Counted from the stretch's first letter, positions 7,610 to 16,201 are shown. The stretch is DNA of 64,000 bases from Sediminibacterium sp. (GCF_019264485.1 NZ_JAHVAA010000014.1:186001-250000); one strand, 5' to 3'. Program-made: numbers and translations. Notes: a model not told the origin generated them from the sequence alone.

Positions 7610-8689
7610 ATGAAAAAAAGAACAGACAATTTCGACAAGTTTGCCAATCAGAAAAAAGGCAGTGCGATTAAAGAAGCTTTCCGCCAGGAAAAGAAAAAAA
7701 TAAAAGCTGAAGCCAGGGCCGCCGGCGAAGAAATGCGGAAAAAGAAGATTGAAAAAATGCGGGGGGAACAGGAGAAAGCTACAAGCTTTAAGCCGCAAGC
7801 CGCTAGTAAGGGAAAAGCTGCGGGCTTTGAGCCACGGGCATCGAGCCATACAGGTGCCAAGAAACATACTAGTTCAAAACAAAAAAATACTGTACCAGAA
7901 GCACAGGCTCCGAATCTCCCTATTCAGGGTAAAACAGGGGATGAACAAATGCCTTTGAACAAGTTTATTGCACATGCAGGGGTTTGCGGCAGAAGAGAAG
8001 CAGCCGACCTGGTAAAAGATGGCAAAGTAACCGTGAATGGTGATAAGGTTTTTGAACCCGGTTACAAAGTATCGTCCAAAGACAAGGTATTGGTAAAAGG
8101 TAAGCAGGTTTTTCTGCAAAGAAATGCTGTCTATATTTTACTGAACAAACCCAAAGATTATATTACTACAGCCAGCGACCCTCAGGGACGAAAAACGGTA
8201 CTTGACCTGGTTAAAACCGCTACACCTGAGAGAGTATATCCGGTAGGTCGTTTAGACCGAAACACTACAGGCGTACTTATCCTTACCAATGATGGCGAAC
8301 TGGCCCAGAAACTTACTCACCCTTCTTTTGAAGTGAAAAAAATATATGAGGTTACGCTTGATAAACCAGTCATTAAAAAAGACCTGGAAGCTATTCTCAG
8401 TGGTATTACTTTGGAAGATGGCTTTGTGCAGGCCGATGCTGTTGGTTATGCAGATGACAAACTAAAGAATATAGTAGGTATTGAAATCCATAGCGGCCGT
8501 AACCGGATTGTTCGTCGCATTTTTGAACACCTGGGTTATGATGTTAAAGGGCTTGATCGTGTAATGTTTGCCAATCTCACCAAAAAGAACGTAGACCGTG
8601 GTAAATGGCGTTTTCTGAATGAGAAGGAAGTGAGGCTGTTGAAATTTATGAATAATTCCTTTTTGAAAAAGAAAGTAACTAGTCAATAG
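7610..8689 (+). CDS. RluB/RsuA-family 23S rRNA pseudouridine synthase with extended N-terminus
   Basis: 359 residues. The N-terminal ~112 residues are Lys/Ala/Glu-rich and disordered. An S4 RNA-binding domain covers about 114-170 (PLNKFIAHAGVCGRREAADL). The catalytic domain carries GRLDRNTTG with the nucleophile Asp216 and ends with SGRNRIVRRIFEHLGYDV. It isomerises uridine in rRNA. Residues about 56-80 (from KATSFKPQAAS to FEPRASS) are encoded by the same repeated DNA word as the palindrome just upstream. The stop codon TAG at 8687-8689 lies in the next palindrome. Basic extensions are common in Bacteroidota homologues; repeat-derived residues are not something I know of. Confidence 0.92.
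   Translation: MKKRTDNFDKFANQKKGSAIKEAFRQEKKKIKAEARAAGEEMRKKKIEKMRGEQEKATSFKPQAASKGKAAGFEPRASSHTGAKKHTSSKQKNTVPEAQAPNLPIQGKTGDEQMPLNKFIAHAGVCGRREAADLVKDGKVTVNGDKVFEPGYKVSSKDKVLVKGKQVFLQRNAVYILLNKPKDYITTASDPQGRKTVLDLVKTATPERVYPVGRLDRNTTGVLILTNDGELAQKLTHPSFEVKKIYEVTLDKPVIKKDLEAILSGITLEDGFVQADAVGYADDKLKNIVGIEIHSGRNRIVRRIFEHLGYDVKGLDRVMFANLTKKNVDRGKWRFLNEKEVRLLKFMNNSFLKKKVTSQ
7772..7850 (+). repeat. family D words inside a coding region
   Basis: Two degenerate in-frame direct copies of an AAAGCTNCNNGCTTTNAGCC unit (about 7775-7804 and 7814-7845) match the words of the intergenic palindrome at 7469-7575. They encode K-A-x-x-F-x-P-x-A type peptides in the disordered N-terminus of the pseudouridine synthase. 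Confidence 0.75.
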
Positions 8690-8716
8690 ACCATGGACCA
8701 TGGACTATGGTCTATT
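8685..8716. repeat. word palindrome, family B
   Basis: The arms AATAGACCAT (8685-8694) and ATGGTCTATT (8707-8716) pair, and most inner bases (8695-8706) pair too. It contains the TAG stop of the upstream gene and fills the gap to the next one. Confidence 0.85.
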
Positions 8717-8724
8717 ATCTTCTT

Positions 8725-9432
8725 ATGCGTCCAGATATTATATTCGAAAACTCTTTTTTTGTTGCTGTAAATAAACCTTCCGGTCTGTTGAGTATTCCCG
8801 ACCGCCTGGGGCAGGAACTTTCTTTGAAAGACCTATTGAAAGCACGTTATGAGCATATTTATACCGTTCACCGGTTGGATAAAGACACCAGTGGTATTAT
8901 TGTATTTGCCAAAGACGAAGAGTCACACAAACAGCTTTCGCAATTATTTGAAGGAAGAGAAGTAGAGAAATTTTACCTCGGGCTTGTACATGGCAAGCTG
9001 ATCAATGAGACCGGTAGTATTGATGCCGCAATTATGGAACATCCGGGTAAGATCGGGAAAATGATTACCCATGTAAAGGGCAAACATTCGCTTACTGATT
9101 ATGCAGTATTAGAAAGTTTTCGCTTATACAGCTGGTTACAGTTTCAGATACATACTGGCCGCACACATCAGATACGCGTTCATATGCAGCATTTGGGTCA
9201 CCCGATTGTTTGCGACGAATTATATGGAGATCCTTCTCCCGTTTTATTGTCTGCACTGAAAAAGAAATTCAAATTATCGAAACACGATGAGCAGGAAAGA
9301 CCTCTCATGAACAGACTTGCTCTTCACTCGCACAGATTGAGTTTTACCTTCAATGGAGAAAAATTTGAGTTAGAAGCAGAACTACCCAAAGATTTGAGGG
9401 CTATGTTGGCGCAGTTAAGAAAAGTGAAATAA
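8725..9432 (+). CDS. RluA-family RNA pseudouridine synthase
   Basis: 235 residues from the ATG at 8725; an earlier ATG at 8707 lies inside the palindrome arm and is less likely. HRLDKDTSG carries the catalytic Asp52. The family blocks VNKPSGLLSIPD, FQIHTGRTHQIRVHMQHLGHPIVCDELYG and RLALHSHRLSF are all present. There is no S4 domain, as in the TruC/RluE-like short RluA members. Target RNA unknown. Tandem with the RluB-like gene. The stop TAA is followed directly by a family C palindrome. Confidence 0.92.
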   Translation: MRPDIIFENSFFVAVNKPSGLLSIPDRLGQELSLKDLLKARYEHIYTVHRLDKDTSGIIVFAKDEESHKQLSQLFEGREVEKFYLGLVHGKLINETGSIDAAIMEHPGKIGKMITHVKGKHSLTDYAVLESFRLYSWLQFQIHTGRTHQIRVHMQHLGHPIVCDELYGDPSPVLLSALKKKFKLSKHDEQERPLMNRLALHSHRLSFTFNGEKFELEAELPKDLRAMLAQLRKVK

Positions 9433-9503
9433 CAGAAGAACAGAGAAACATCGAATTTCGAAATTGGATGTTCCTCTGTTTCTCTGTTCTTCTGTTCTTC
9501 TGT
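9431..9503. repeat. word palindrome, family C, between convergent genes
   Basis: 20-bp perfect arms (9431-9450 and 9477-9496) are made of AACAGAAGAACAGAGAAACA words. The interior has TCGAATTTCGAAATT. It touches the stop codons of both flanking convergent genes (TAA at 9430-9432 and 9504-9506). Confidence 0.9.
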
Positions 9504-10781
9504 TTATTCTTGTTTGTACACCACCCCATTCTTCATCACAAATTTCACTTTGCCCATTGCGCGGATATCTTTTACTGGGTCGCCATCGATGGCAACAATA
9601 TCGGCCAGTTTGTCTTTTTCAATAACGCCAATCCTGTCATCTCCCAATAAATCGGCAGCATATAAGGTTGCTGCGCGAATGGTTTCCAGTGCGGGCATTC
9701 CCCCTTCATTCATATACACAAATTCAAGCCAGTTTTTACCATGCGCATATACACCTGCGTCTGTTCCAAACGCAATTTTCACACCGGCTTTATATGCATT
9801 CGAAAATGTATTTTGAATTTTTGGGCCGATGGCTAATGCTTTGGGTGTTACCAGTTCTGGATAATAACCGGGTTTCTTGGCCGAATCTCCCACCGATTTA
9901 CCAGCAGTGATAGTGGGTACATAATAAGTTCCCATTTTTTTCATCAGCGTCATAACTTCTTCTGTCATATAAGTTCCATGTTCAATCGAATGAACACCTG
10001 CATTTACAGCTCTTTTCATGGCTTCTGTACCATGACAATGCGCTGCTACTTTAAAACCATAATCCTTTGCTGTCTCAACAATTGCTTTTATTTCCACTTC
10101 TGTAAACTGAGGATTCTCTCCGCTCTTCGCAACACTCAATACACCACCTGAAGCAGTAATTTTTATTACATCACTCCCCTCTTTATAACGCTGTCTTACT
10201 GCTTTAGCCGCCTCATCAGTACCATTCACTACACCGGCATCCGGACCAGGATCTCCCATTAAATCTCTCCTGTACCCGTTGGTAGGATCGGCATGCCCAC
10301 CGGTTGTAGCAATAGATTTTCCAGCAGTATACACACGTGGACCTTTGATCAATCCCTTATTAATGGCATTACGCAATGAAATATTCACGCCGCTTCCACC
10401 CAGGTCGCGCACAGCGGTAAAACCAGTCATCAATGTTCTTTCAGCAAATACAACTGATTGGTATGCATAATCAGCCGGATTGAATGTAAAAGTTTCCATG
10501 TACTTACCCGGATTGGTTTCGCTTTCCATGTGCACATGCATATCTATCAGACCCGGCATCACGGTTTTTGATTTAAGGTCTATCAGTTTATCTCCGGCTG
10601 CTCCTGCAATATATCCTTTCTGTACATCTACAATTTTATTACCCTCGGTAATGATGGTCATTTCTTTTAGTAGCTGCAGGTTTTTCACATCTACCAGTTG
10701 TCCGCAATGAATCACAGTTCGCTGGGCTATGGAAACAGATAGCAATAGCATGCCAATAATGGCGGATAGAAATTTAATCAT
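9504..10781 (-). CDS. secreted metal-dependent amidohydrolase (imidazolonepropionase/prolidase-like)
   Basis: 425 residues with a signal peptide (MIKFLSAIIGMLLLSVSIAQ). The amidohydrolase metal site is seen as MPGLIDMHVHM (His82, His84), followed by AAHCHG, SIEHGTY and the acid FGTDAGVYAHG. A second composite-domain strand follows at the C-terminus (ADIVAIDGDPVKDI). Such exported members hydrolyse dipeptides such as Xaa-Pro or Xaa-Arg, but the substrate cannot be read from sequence. The last codons (KQE-stop) abut the palindrome shared with the upstream convergent gene. Confidence 0.88.
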   Translation of the reverse strand: MIKFLSAIIGMLLLSVSIAQRTVIHCGQLVDVKNLQLLKEMTIITEGNKIVDVQKGYIAGAAGDKLIDLKSKTVMPGLIDMHVHMESETNPGKYMETFTFNPADYAYQSVVFAERTLMTGFTAVRDLGGSGVNISLRNAINKGLIKGPRVYTAGKSIATTGGHADPTNGYRRDLMGDPGPDAGVVNGTDEAAKAVRQRYKEGSDVIKITASGGVLSVAKSGENPQFTEVEIKAIVETAKDYGFKVAAHCHGTEAMKRAVNAGVHSIEHGTYMTEEVMTLMKKMGTYYVPTITAGKSVGDSAKKPGYYPELVTPKALAIGPKIQNTFSNAYKAGVKIAFGTDAGVYAHGKNWLEFVYMNEGGMPALETIRAATLYAADLLGDDRIGVIEKDKLADIVAIDGDPVKDIRAMGKVKFVMKNGVVYKQE

Positions 10782-10895
10782 AGTAAATTTTTAATGTTTG
10801 TCTAGTAAGATACATCATATTTCATCTCGCAAGTCTACCTGATTCACCATGCGTAGCTAATATTTTCTTGCCTGTCTTCCTTCATCCCTTCCCCG

Positions 10896-12056
10896 TTACT
10901 TCTTCCCTTTTACCGTTCTTGCTTTCTGCAGTAGTGATTTACCGAATTTATTCTTTACATCATCAATGGCTTTATAGAGTTCATTCTTCTTTTCGGCATC
11001 ATCAAACAGGCTTCCTTGTACGGCATGATTGGTAAGCTCAGAGAGGCGTACACCCAATAATCGAACAGGCTGACCTTTTCGATAAAGTTTATGAAAAAGA
11101 TCTATCGCTACAGGTATCAGTTCGTCATCCCTTAATGTATAATCAATAGTGGTTTGTTTGGATGTGGTTTCAAAATCGGGATACCGGATTTTCACAGCTA
11201 TACAGCCCGTTAATTTTTCATCGCGGCGCAATTCATACGCCACTTTTTCTGTCATTCGAACCAATTCACTCAAGAGAAAATCAACATCGGTCTTATTTTC
11301 TTCAAAAGTATTTTCAGTGGAAATAGATTTTGCCTCATGGTAAGCATGTACTTCTCCATTATGCAGGCCCTGCGATTTATACCAAAGATCCGAACCCCAT
11401 TTGCCCAGTTTTTTCTCAAGCACTTCGATTGCAGTTTCACTTACATCGCGAATGGTATGAATACCCATTGCCTGTAAGGTTTTAAAAGTGTTTTCACCTA
11501 CACCTGAAAATTTATTCACGGGCAGGGGCGCAAGAAAAGCCTTTTCCATACCCGGTTTTATAAACAGGTAACCATTGGGCTTTGCTTCATCGGTTGCAAT
11601 TTTGGCTACCATTTTATTGGTAGCTAAACCGAAGGAAATAGGCAACTGTGTTTTTTCAATAATTTCTGTTCGCAGGTCGATGGTCCATTGGTAGGGATCA
11701 AAAAATCGATCCATCCCCGTCAGGTCAATATAAAATTCATCAATGGATGCTTTTTCAAATAACGGTGCTTTTGCCGCAATTATTTCTGTTACCCAACGTG
11801 AATAGCGACTGTACTCACCCCTTGTACCACGAACCAGTATGGCATGCGGACATAAACGCATGGCCGTTTTCATGGGCATGGCACTTTTTACGCCAAATTT
11901 CCGGGCCTCATAGCTACAGGTGGTAACCACTCCCCTGTCTCTTGAGCCTCCAACAATAACAGCTTTGCCTTTTAATGAAGGATCGTTAATCATCTCTACA
12001 CTTACAAAGAATGAATCGAGATCAAAATGGGCAATATAACGTTGTGGTGATGGCAT
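10896..12056 (-). CDS. dinB: DNA polymerase IV (Y-family translesion polymerase)
   Basis: 386 residues. The palm-domain acids are in AHFDLDSFFVSVE (Asp12) and KASIDEFYIDLTGMD. The finger motif CSYEARKFGVKSAMP and the helix-hairpin-helix region KFSGVGENTFKTLQAMGI are also present, followed by a little-finger domain. It copies damaged templates with low fidelity. A TATCTTAG box lies 8 nt before the ATG. No LexA-like site is obvious. Monocistronic. Confidence 0.95.
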   Translation of the reverse strand: MPSPQRYIAHFDLDSFFVSVEMINDPSLKGKAVIVGGSRDRGVVTTCSYEARKFGVKSAMPMKTAMRLCPHAILVRGTRGEYSRYSRWVTEIIAAKAPLFEKASIDEFYIDLTGMDRFFDPYQWTIDLRTEIIEKTQLPISFGLATNKMVAKIATDEAKPNGYLFIKPGMEKAFLAPLPVNKFSGVGENTFKTLQAMGIHTIRDVSETAIEVLEKKLGKWGSDLWYKSQGLHNGEVHAYHEAKSISTENTFEENKTDVDFLLSELVRMTEKVAYELRRDEKLTGCIAVKIRYPDFETTSKQTTIDYTLRDDELIPVAIDLFHKLYRKGQPVRLLGVRLSELTNHAVQGSLFDDAEKKNELYKAIDDVKNKFGKSLLQKARTVKGKK

Positions 12057-12140
12057 CTATACAGCTAAGATAAAAATTTAAGCCCGCTTATCCCGGAAAC
12101 AATCCCCCGTTTATGTGATTGTAACTCCACCGCATGTTTG

Positions 12141-12148
12141 TACGTTTG
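12141..12148 (+). promoter_or_regulatory. -7 box TACGTTTG of the S41 peptidase gene
   Basis: A perfect TAnnTTTG match 17 nt before the ATG at 12166, so a short leader is expected here. The upstream in-frame codons from 12115 overlap this box and are therefore rejected as coding. Confidence 0.6.
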
Positions 12149-12165
12149 ACCACAAAACACCCTTG

Positions 12166-13611
12166 ATGAAAATTGTTTTTTCCTTTTTGCTGTCGATCTT
12201 AACCATTACTGCTTCCGCACAACAAAGCATCGCCTTTGAGCAAAAGCATCCTGTAGATTTTTATGCGAAAAGAATCGCGATAAACCAGGTTCGGGAAGAT
12301 ATTCGTTTCTGGATAGAAACCATGGAAGCTTCTCATGTAAACCTCTATCATACCATCAGTAAAAATCAGTTATTATCATTGTCGAACGACTTACTGAGCA
12401 ATCATACAGATAGCCTCAACCATACCGAAACCGTTTTTTTATTCAGCCGCCTGAGCGCAGCTTTAAATGAGGGACACCTGGGGCTCGTTAGTAGTCGTAT
12501 TACCGATAGTTTGTATAATAACAGTTTACGTTTCCCTTTTATGATCCGGAAAGTGGAAAAAGAGTCCTGGCGTATTTCATATGACCTAAGTGCTGCGCAG
12601 CAACTCGACATGAACGATCGCATCACAAGCATCAATGGCATTTCAATTGAAGAGCTGAATAAACGTTATCTGCGGTTATTTGGAGGTCTTGACACCTGGA
12701 AACATGAGCAGGTTGCTTTTTACAGCCGCAAGCTTTTGTTTCTGGATGGGGTACATAGTCCATTCCACATTGAAGCCATCAAAGAAAACGGTGAGCAGCG
12801 CAGTTTCAGCGTTACCGGCTTTCCTCGTTCTCAGGCCGACAGTATTAATCGTGTGTTAACAGCAAAGATGAACAGCCAGGGTAATAAACCTTATGAATTT
12901 CGTTTTTTATCAGCACAAATCGGCTACCTGAATTACAGAAGCATGCGCAATGAGAGGTCGGAGCCTTTTGAAAAATTTCTCGACGAAACATTTACGCGTT
13001 TGAATGACAGCAATGCAAAAGGATTAATCATCGATCTGCGTGAAAATGGTGGTGGCGATTCGCAGTTAGGGGAATTATTGCTTCGTTATTTTAACCGTAA
13101 ACCCTACATTTTTGCCGGAGGTATGAAATGGAAAATAAGTGCCGCTTATAAAACCTTCCTGAAAAGTCAGGCTAATTATAACGAAGCCGATAATCGTTTT
13201 TATATGAATCAGAAAGACGGCGACACCTATGTCTACCTTAATAAGGAATTGAAAAAGCCAGCAGTTAAAGAACCTTTCTTTTCAGGCAAAGTGGCTTTTC
13301 TGATAGGCACCGGCACTTTCTCCAGTGCCAATATGCTGGCTGATGGTGTAGTGAGTTATGAACTGGCTAAAACTTTTGGAGAACCCACAGGTGAGTCGCC
13401 AAACGATTTTGGTGAGATGTTCAATTTTATGTTACCCAACAGCTATATTATTGCCCGGGGCTCTACAAAAATGTTTACGAGGGCCAATAAAGATGAAAAA
13501 GATTTTGGTGCGGTTATACCTGATGTCATTGTTCGCCCCACTGATACAGACCTTAAGCTGAAAAAAGATAAGGTATTGGAAACAGCCGTAAATTGGGTAT
13601 TAAATCAATAG
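12166..13611 (+). CDS. secreted S41-family (tail-specific type) peptidase
   Basis: 481 residues from the ATG at 12166, with signal peptide MKIVFSFLLSILTITASAQQ. After a PDZ-like central region come the S41 core blocks GLIIDLRENGGGDSQLGELLL and FLIGTGTFSSANMLADGV, where the serine of TFSSAN is the likely nucleophile. It probably acts in the periplasm or at the cell surface on peptides or damaged proteins. The next gene (Crp-like regulator) overlaps its 3' end by 19 bp, so the two may be translated together. Confidence 0.9.
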   Translation: MKIVFSFLLSILTITASAQQSIAFEQKHPVDFYAKRIAINQVREDIRFWIETMEASHVNLYHTISKNQLLSLSNDLLSNHTDSLNHTETVFLFSRLSAALNEGHLGLVSSRITDSLYNNSLRFPFMIRKVEKESWRISYDLSAAQQLDMNDRITSINGISIEELNKRYLRLFGGLDTWKHEQVAFYSRKLLFLDGVHSPFHIEAIKENGEQRSFSVTGFPRSQADSINRVLTAKMNSQGNKPYEFRFLSAQIGYLNYRSMRNERSEPFEKFLDETFTRLNDSNAKGLIIDLRENGGGDSQLGELLLRYFNRKPYIFAGGMKWKISAAYKTFLKSQANYNEADNRFYMNQKDGDTYVYLNKELKKPAVKEPFFSGKVAFLIGTGTFSSANMLADGVVSYELAKTFGEPTGESPNDFGEMFNFMLPNSYIIARGSTKMFTRANKDEKDFGAVIPDVIVRPTDTDLKLKKDKVLETAVNWVLNQ

Positions 13612-14210
13612 CCGTTTTGAACACCGATACAAATGCTTTAGCAGAACTGAAACAATTTTGTCATAAGATTCACCCTTTACAGGAGGATGAATGGACTGAT
13701 TTTTCTGCCTGCTGGCAGTCTTTTTCAGCTAAAAGAAAAACCATACTCACCAAACAGGGTGAAACAGAACGCTACCTTTATTTTGTAACTGAAGGTGTAC
13801 AGCGTGCTTATTATACCGGTGATGATGAAAGAGAAGCCACCATTGTATTTACTTATCCTTTTTCCTTCTCCGGGGTGGCCGATTCTTTTCTAACACAAAC
13901 CCCTTCCAGGTTCTTTCTTGAAGCGCTTACTAAAAGTGAATTTATAAGAACTACTTACCAGCAGGTAAATGAGCTGATGATACGTTACCACAATTTTGAA
14001 ACCCTGATTCGAAAAGCAACCAGCTTTTCGCTGGCAGGTGTATTGGAGCGACAGATTGAATTACAATGTTTTTCTGCTGAAGAAAAATTTAAAGTATTAC
14101 TCAAAAGAAGTCCGCATGTACTCCGGCTCATACCACATAAATACCTTGCCTCTTACCTCGGTATCGATGCAACAACGTTTAGTAAGCTGCTTGGGAAAGT
14201 GAGGATATGA
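13593..14210 (+). CDS. Crp/Fnr-family transcriptional regulator
   Basis: Up to 205 residues. No ATG is available near the start; TTG codons at 13593 or 13617 are the likely starts, so the N-terminus is uncertain. Residues about 30-120 form a cyclic-nucleotide-binding type beta barrel (KTILTKQGETERYLYFVTEG). The C-terminus has a helix-turn-helix (IPHKYLASYLGIDATTFSKLLGKV). Residues needed for cAMP binding are not recognisable, so the ligand is unknown. It overlaps the S41 peptidase gene. The stop TGA is immediately followed by a family E palindrome. Confidence 0.85.
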   Translation: MGIKSIAVLNTDTNALAELKQFCHKIHPLQEDEWTDFSACWQSFSAKRKTILTKQGETERYLYFVTEGVQRAYYTGDDEREATIVFTYPFSFSGVADSFLTQTPSRFFLEALTKSEFIRTTYQQVNELMIRYHNFETLIRKATSFSLAGVLERQIELQCFSAEEKFKVLLKRSPHVLRLIPHKYLASYLGIDATTFSKLLGKVRI

Positions 14211-14287
14211 ATAGTGAGTAGTGAGTAGTCAGTAGTGAGTAATTAATCTTTACCTCTTACTCACTACTGACTATTCACTACTCACTA
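14211..14287. repeat. word palindrome, family E (GTGAGTAGT type)
   Basis: 31-nt arms (14212-14242 and 14257-14287) with one mismatch, composed of tandem GTGAGTAGT/CAGTAGT words. It begins at the stop codon of the Crp-like gene. Confidence 0.9.
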
Positions 14288-14313
14288 AAATCTTGGTACA
14301 GACCAAGATTTTA
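14286..14313. promoter_or_regulatory. inverted repeat upstream of the DinB-superfamily gene
   Basis: An 11-bp perfect inverted repeat TAAAATCTTGG / CCAAGATTTTA with a 6-nt spacer, just outside the family E palindrome and 44 nt before the next ATG. Its size suits either an operator for a dimeric regulator (for example the adjacent Crp-like protein) or a terminator hairpin. It is not made of repeated words, unlike its neighbour. Confidence 0.5.
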
Positions 14314-14357
14314 ATAAACGTGCTGTCGCAGCTTTGCTGTAACAAAATCAAAGCAAA

Positions 14358-14984
14358 ATGCCTATTTACTTATCAAACAAACTCCTGAGCGAGTTACAGG
14401 AACAAACAGAATCATTTTTAAATAAAGCCATCAGTGAGTGGCAGTTACTCAGGCATAGCCAGTTTGGTTATAAAGCATCGCCTGAAAAATGGAGTGCTAC
14501 CCAATGTATCGAGCACCTGAACAGTTATGGTCGTTTTTATTTACCTGAAATGGAAAAAGCCATCAACAAGGCAAAAGCAAAAAGCTGGGAGCCTGCTACA
14601 CATTTTAAATCAGGATGGCTGGGTAATTATTTTACAAAACTGATGATGCCTGTTAAAGACGGATCTGTTGGCAAAAAAATGTCATCACCCAAAGATCATT
14701 ATCCAACCAGCAACGCAGATAGTTATAAAGTAATTGCTGAATTTATAGAGCAGCAGGAGCAATTATTGCAATTACTTGATGCCGCACAAAGCATAGACCT
14801 TAATAAAGCCACTTGCGCTATTTCCATTTCAAAATTGGTTAAACTAAAACTGGGAGATACTTTCCTGTTCTATATTGCACATCAATACAGACATATACTA
14901 CAGGCCGAAAGAGCATTAAAAGTAGCCAACGTAGTAACCGGAACAAGTATTATTGAATTTGATCTGAATAAGCTGGTGAGATAG
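14358..14984 (+). CDS. DinB-superfamily (DUF1569/DinB_2-like) protein
   Basis: 208 residues of a four-helix DinB/YfiT-type fold. Candidate metal-binding histidines are in IEHLNSYGRF (helix 2) and HQYRHILQAER (near the C-terminus), and EKWSATQCIEHL is typical of the superfamily. Members are often thiol transferases using bacillithiol or mycothiol; this genome has bshA (46179-47315), which fits, but the substrate is unknown. It lies downstream of the Crp-like regulator. The stop codon TAG at 14982-14984 is in the next palindrome. Confidence 0.8.
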   Translation: MPIYLSNKLLSELQEQTESFLNKAISEWQLLRHSQFGYKASPEKWSATQCIEHLNSYGRFYLPEMEKAINKAKAKSWEPATHFKSGWLGNYFTKLMMPVKDGSVGKKMSSPKDHYPTSNADSYKVIAEFIEQQEQLLQLLDAAQSIDLNKATCAISISKLVKLKLGDTFLFYIAHQYRHILQAERALKVANVVTGTSIIEFDLNKLVR

Positions 14985-15026
14985 ACCATAGACCATAGAC
15001 CATGGTCCATGGTCTATGGTCTATGC
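14981..15026. repeat. word palindrome, family B
   Basis: 19-bp perfect arms (14987-15005 and 15007-15025) made of tandem CATAGAC words, with one extra word on the left. It contains the TAG stop of the DinB-superfamily gene. Confidence 0.92.
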
Positions 15027-15044
15027 ACCACGAACTATCTACTA

Positions 15045-15569
15045 TCAACTTTCTCTATAGATATCCAGCAGACCGTCGGGTAGTACTACATGGATTTCTT
15101 TTTTATCATGATCAATCCCATCGAGTGTTTCTTCATGAAGGGGTATCAATGCCTCATGACCATCGAGCATGAGTTTTAATAGTACCTGGTGTGGCTGTTC
15201 AATTACTTCTTCAACCGGGCCGAGGTTTTCTTCTTCATCGGTAATAACGGTATAGCCCAATAATGAAATGGGTGATGATTTACCGGCGAGCTTACGAAAA
15301 TCTGTATCTTTTAACCATACATTTCTGGTACTGATTCTTGCAGCAGATTCTTTGGTATTTACTCCCTCGAGCTTTACATACATTTCATCATCATCTTTTG
15401 CTTTAGAGCTCTCTACAAAATAAGGCAGGTAAGAGCCTTTCTGTTCTTCGACAAATAAGACCTTCACTTCTTTCAATGCCGTCTTTTTTCCCAGTGCATG
15501 TTGCACGATCACTTCTCCCTTCAATCCAAAACTAGCTACAATACGACCGATGTGAATGTATGATTCCAT
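15045..15569 (-). CDS. rimM: ribosome maturation factor RimM
   Basis: 174 residues. The N-terminal RimM domain begins YIHIGRIVASFGLKGEVIVQ, and a C-terminal PRC-barrel contains LLGYTVITDEEENLGPVEEV and ALIPLHEETLDGID. It assists 30S head maturation and binds S19. It lies downstream of rpsP but is separated from it by a perfect terminator and a word palindrome, so the classical rpsP-rimM-trmD operon is broken (trmD is at 32863). Confidence 0.95.
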   Translation of the reverse strand: MESYIHIGRIVASFGLKGEVIVQHALGKKTALKEVKVLFVEEQKGSYLPYFVESSKAKDDDEMYVKLEGVNTKESAARISTRNVWLKDTDFRKLAGKSSPISLLGYTVITDEEENLGPVEEVIEQPHQVLLKLMLDGHEALIPLHEETLDGIDHDKKEIHVVLPDGLLDIYRES

Positions 15570-15600
15570 AATGCAAAAATAAGATAGGAATTTGAGGATG

Positions 15601-15672
15601 TCAGATGGCAGATCTCAGATTTATATTGATAATATATAAATCTGAGATCTGCCATCTGAGATCTGCCATCCT
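15601..15672. repeat. word palindrome, family F (GGCAGAT type), solo copy
   Basis: 25-bp perfect arms (15601-15625 and 15635-15659) built on TCAGAT/GGCAGAT words with a 9-nt AT loop and an extra ATCTGCCATC word on the right. The same words flank the four-helix-bundle gene at 54666-55025. Confidence 0.92.
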
Positions 15673-15682
15673 GCAATAATTA

Positions 15683-15712
15683 GAAAGCCCCGATATTGCT
15701 ATCGGGGCTTTC
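15683..15712. terminator. intrinsic terminator after rpsP
   Basis: A perfect 13-bp stem with a GCCCCGATA core and a 4-nt loop, 24 bp after the rpsP stop codon on the minus strand. It should end most rpsP transcripts before rimM. Confidence 0.85.
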
Positions 15713-15736
15713 AGGAATATGTTGAACTTATCGTGA

Positions 15737-16201
15737 TTAAGCTTCGGTACTTCCTTCAGCGGGAGCAGATTCTTCAGCTTTAGCTTCCACCTTTCTTACG
15801 ACTGGCGTATAAGCTCTTTTTGCACGCTGGGTTCTTCTGTGCTCTTCATTACGACGGGTAACATTTGCTTCATGCTCATTATGCCATGCCTGAAATTTAG
15901 TCATAGCGGTTGCATCATCAAACAGACCCAGTTTCACACCTCTTAACAGGTGTTTCAGGTACAACACTCCCTTGAAAGAGAGGATTCGGCGGACTGTATC
16001 GGTGGGTTGAGCACCTTTGTTCAACCACTCCAGGGCTTTTTGACGGTCTAACTGGATAGTTGCTGGAACAGTCAGCGGATTGTAAGTTCCGATCTTCTGG
16101 ATGAACTTACCATCCCTTGGAGCACGGCCATCGGCCACTACGATGAAGTAGAACGGGCGTTTTTTGCTGCCGTGTCTCTGTAATCTCATTTTTACTGCCA
16201 T
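15737..16201 (-). CDS. rpsP: 30S ribosomal protein S16
   Basis: 154 residues. The conserved core is the first ~80 ([42 protein letters not shown]). The tail of ~70 residues is rich in Arg, Ala and Glu (ending [14 protein letters not shown]), a length usual in Bacteroidota and longer than the ~80-residue form of Proteobacteria. Binds 16S rRNA early in 30S assembly. Confidence 0.97.
   Translation of the reverse strand: MAVKMRLQRHGSKKRPFYFIVVADGRAPRDGKFIQKIGTYNPLTVPATIQLDRQKALEWLNKGAQPTDTVRRILSFKGVLYLKHLLRGVKLGLFDDATAMTKFQAWHNEHEANVTRRNEEHRRTQRAKRAYTPVVRKVEAKAEESAPAEGSTEA

Noticed and set aside
8707..8724. Upstream ATG as the start of the RluA-like gene
   Set aside because: It lies inside the palindrome arm and adds six non-conserved residues; the ATG at 8725 fits the family start.
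14211..14287. Short repeated units resembling a CRISPR array
   Set aside because: Repeat units are 6-11 bp, degenerate and without unique spacers, and they form inverted arms; no cas gene is present.
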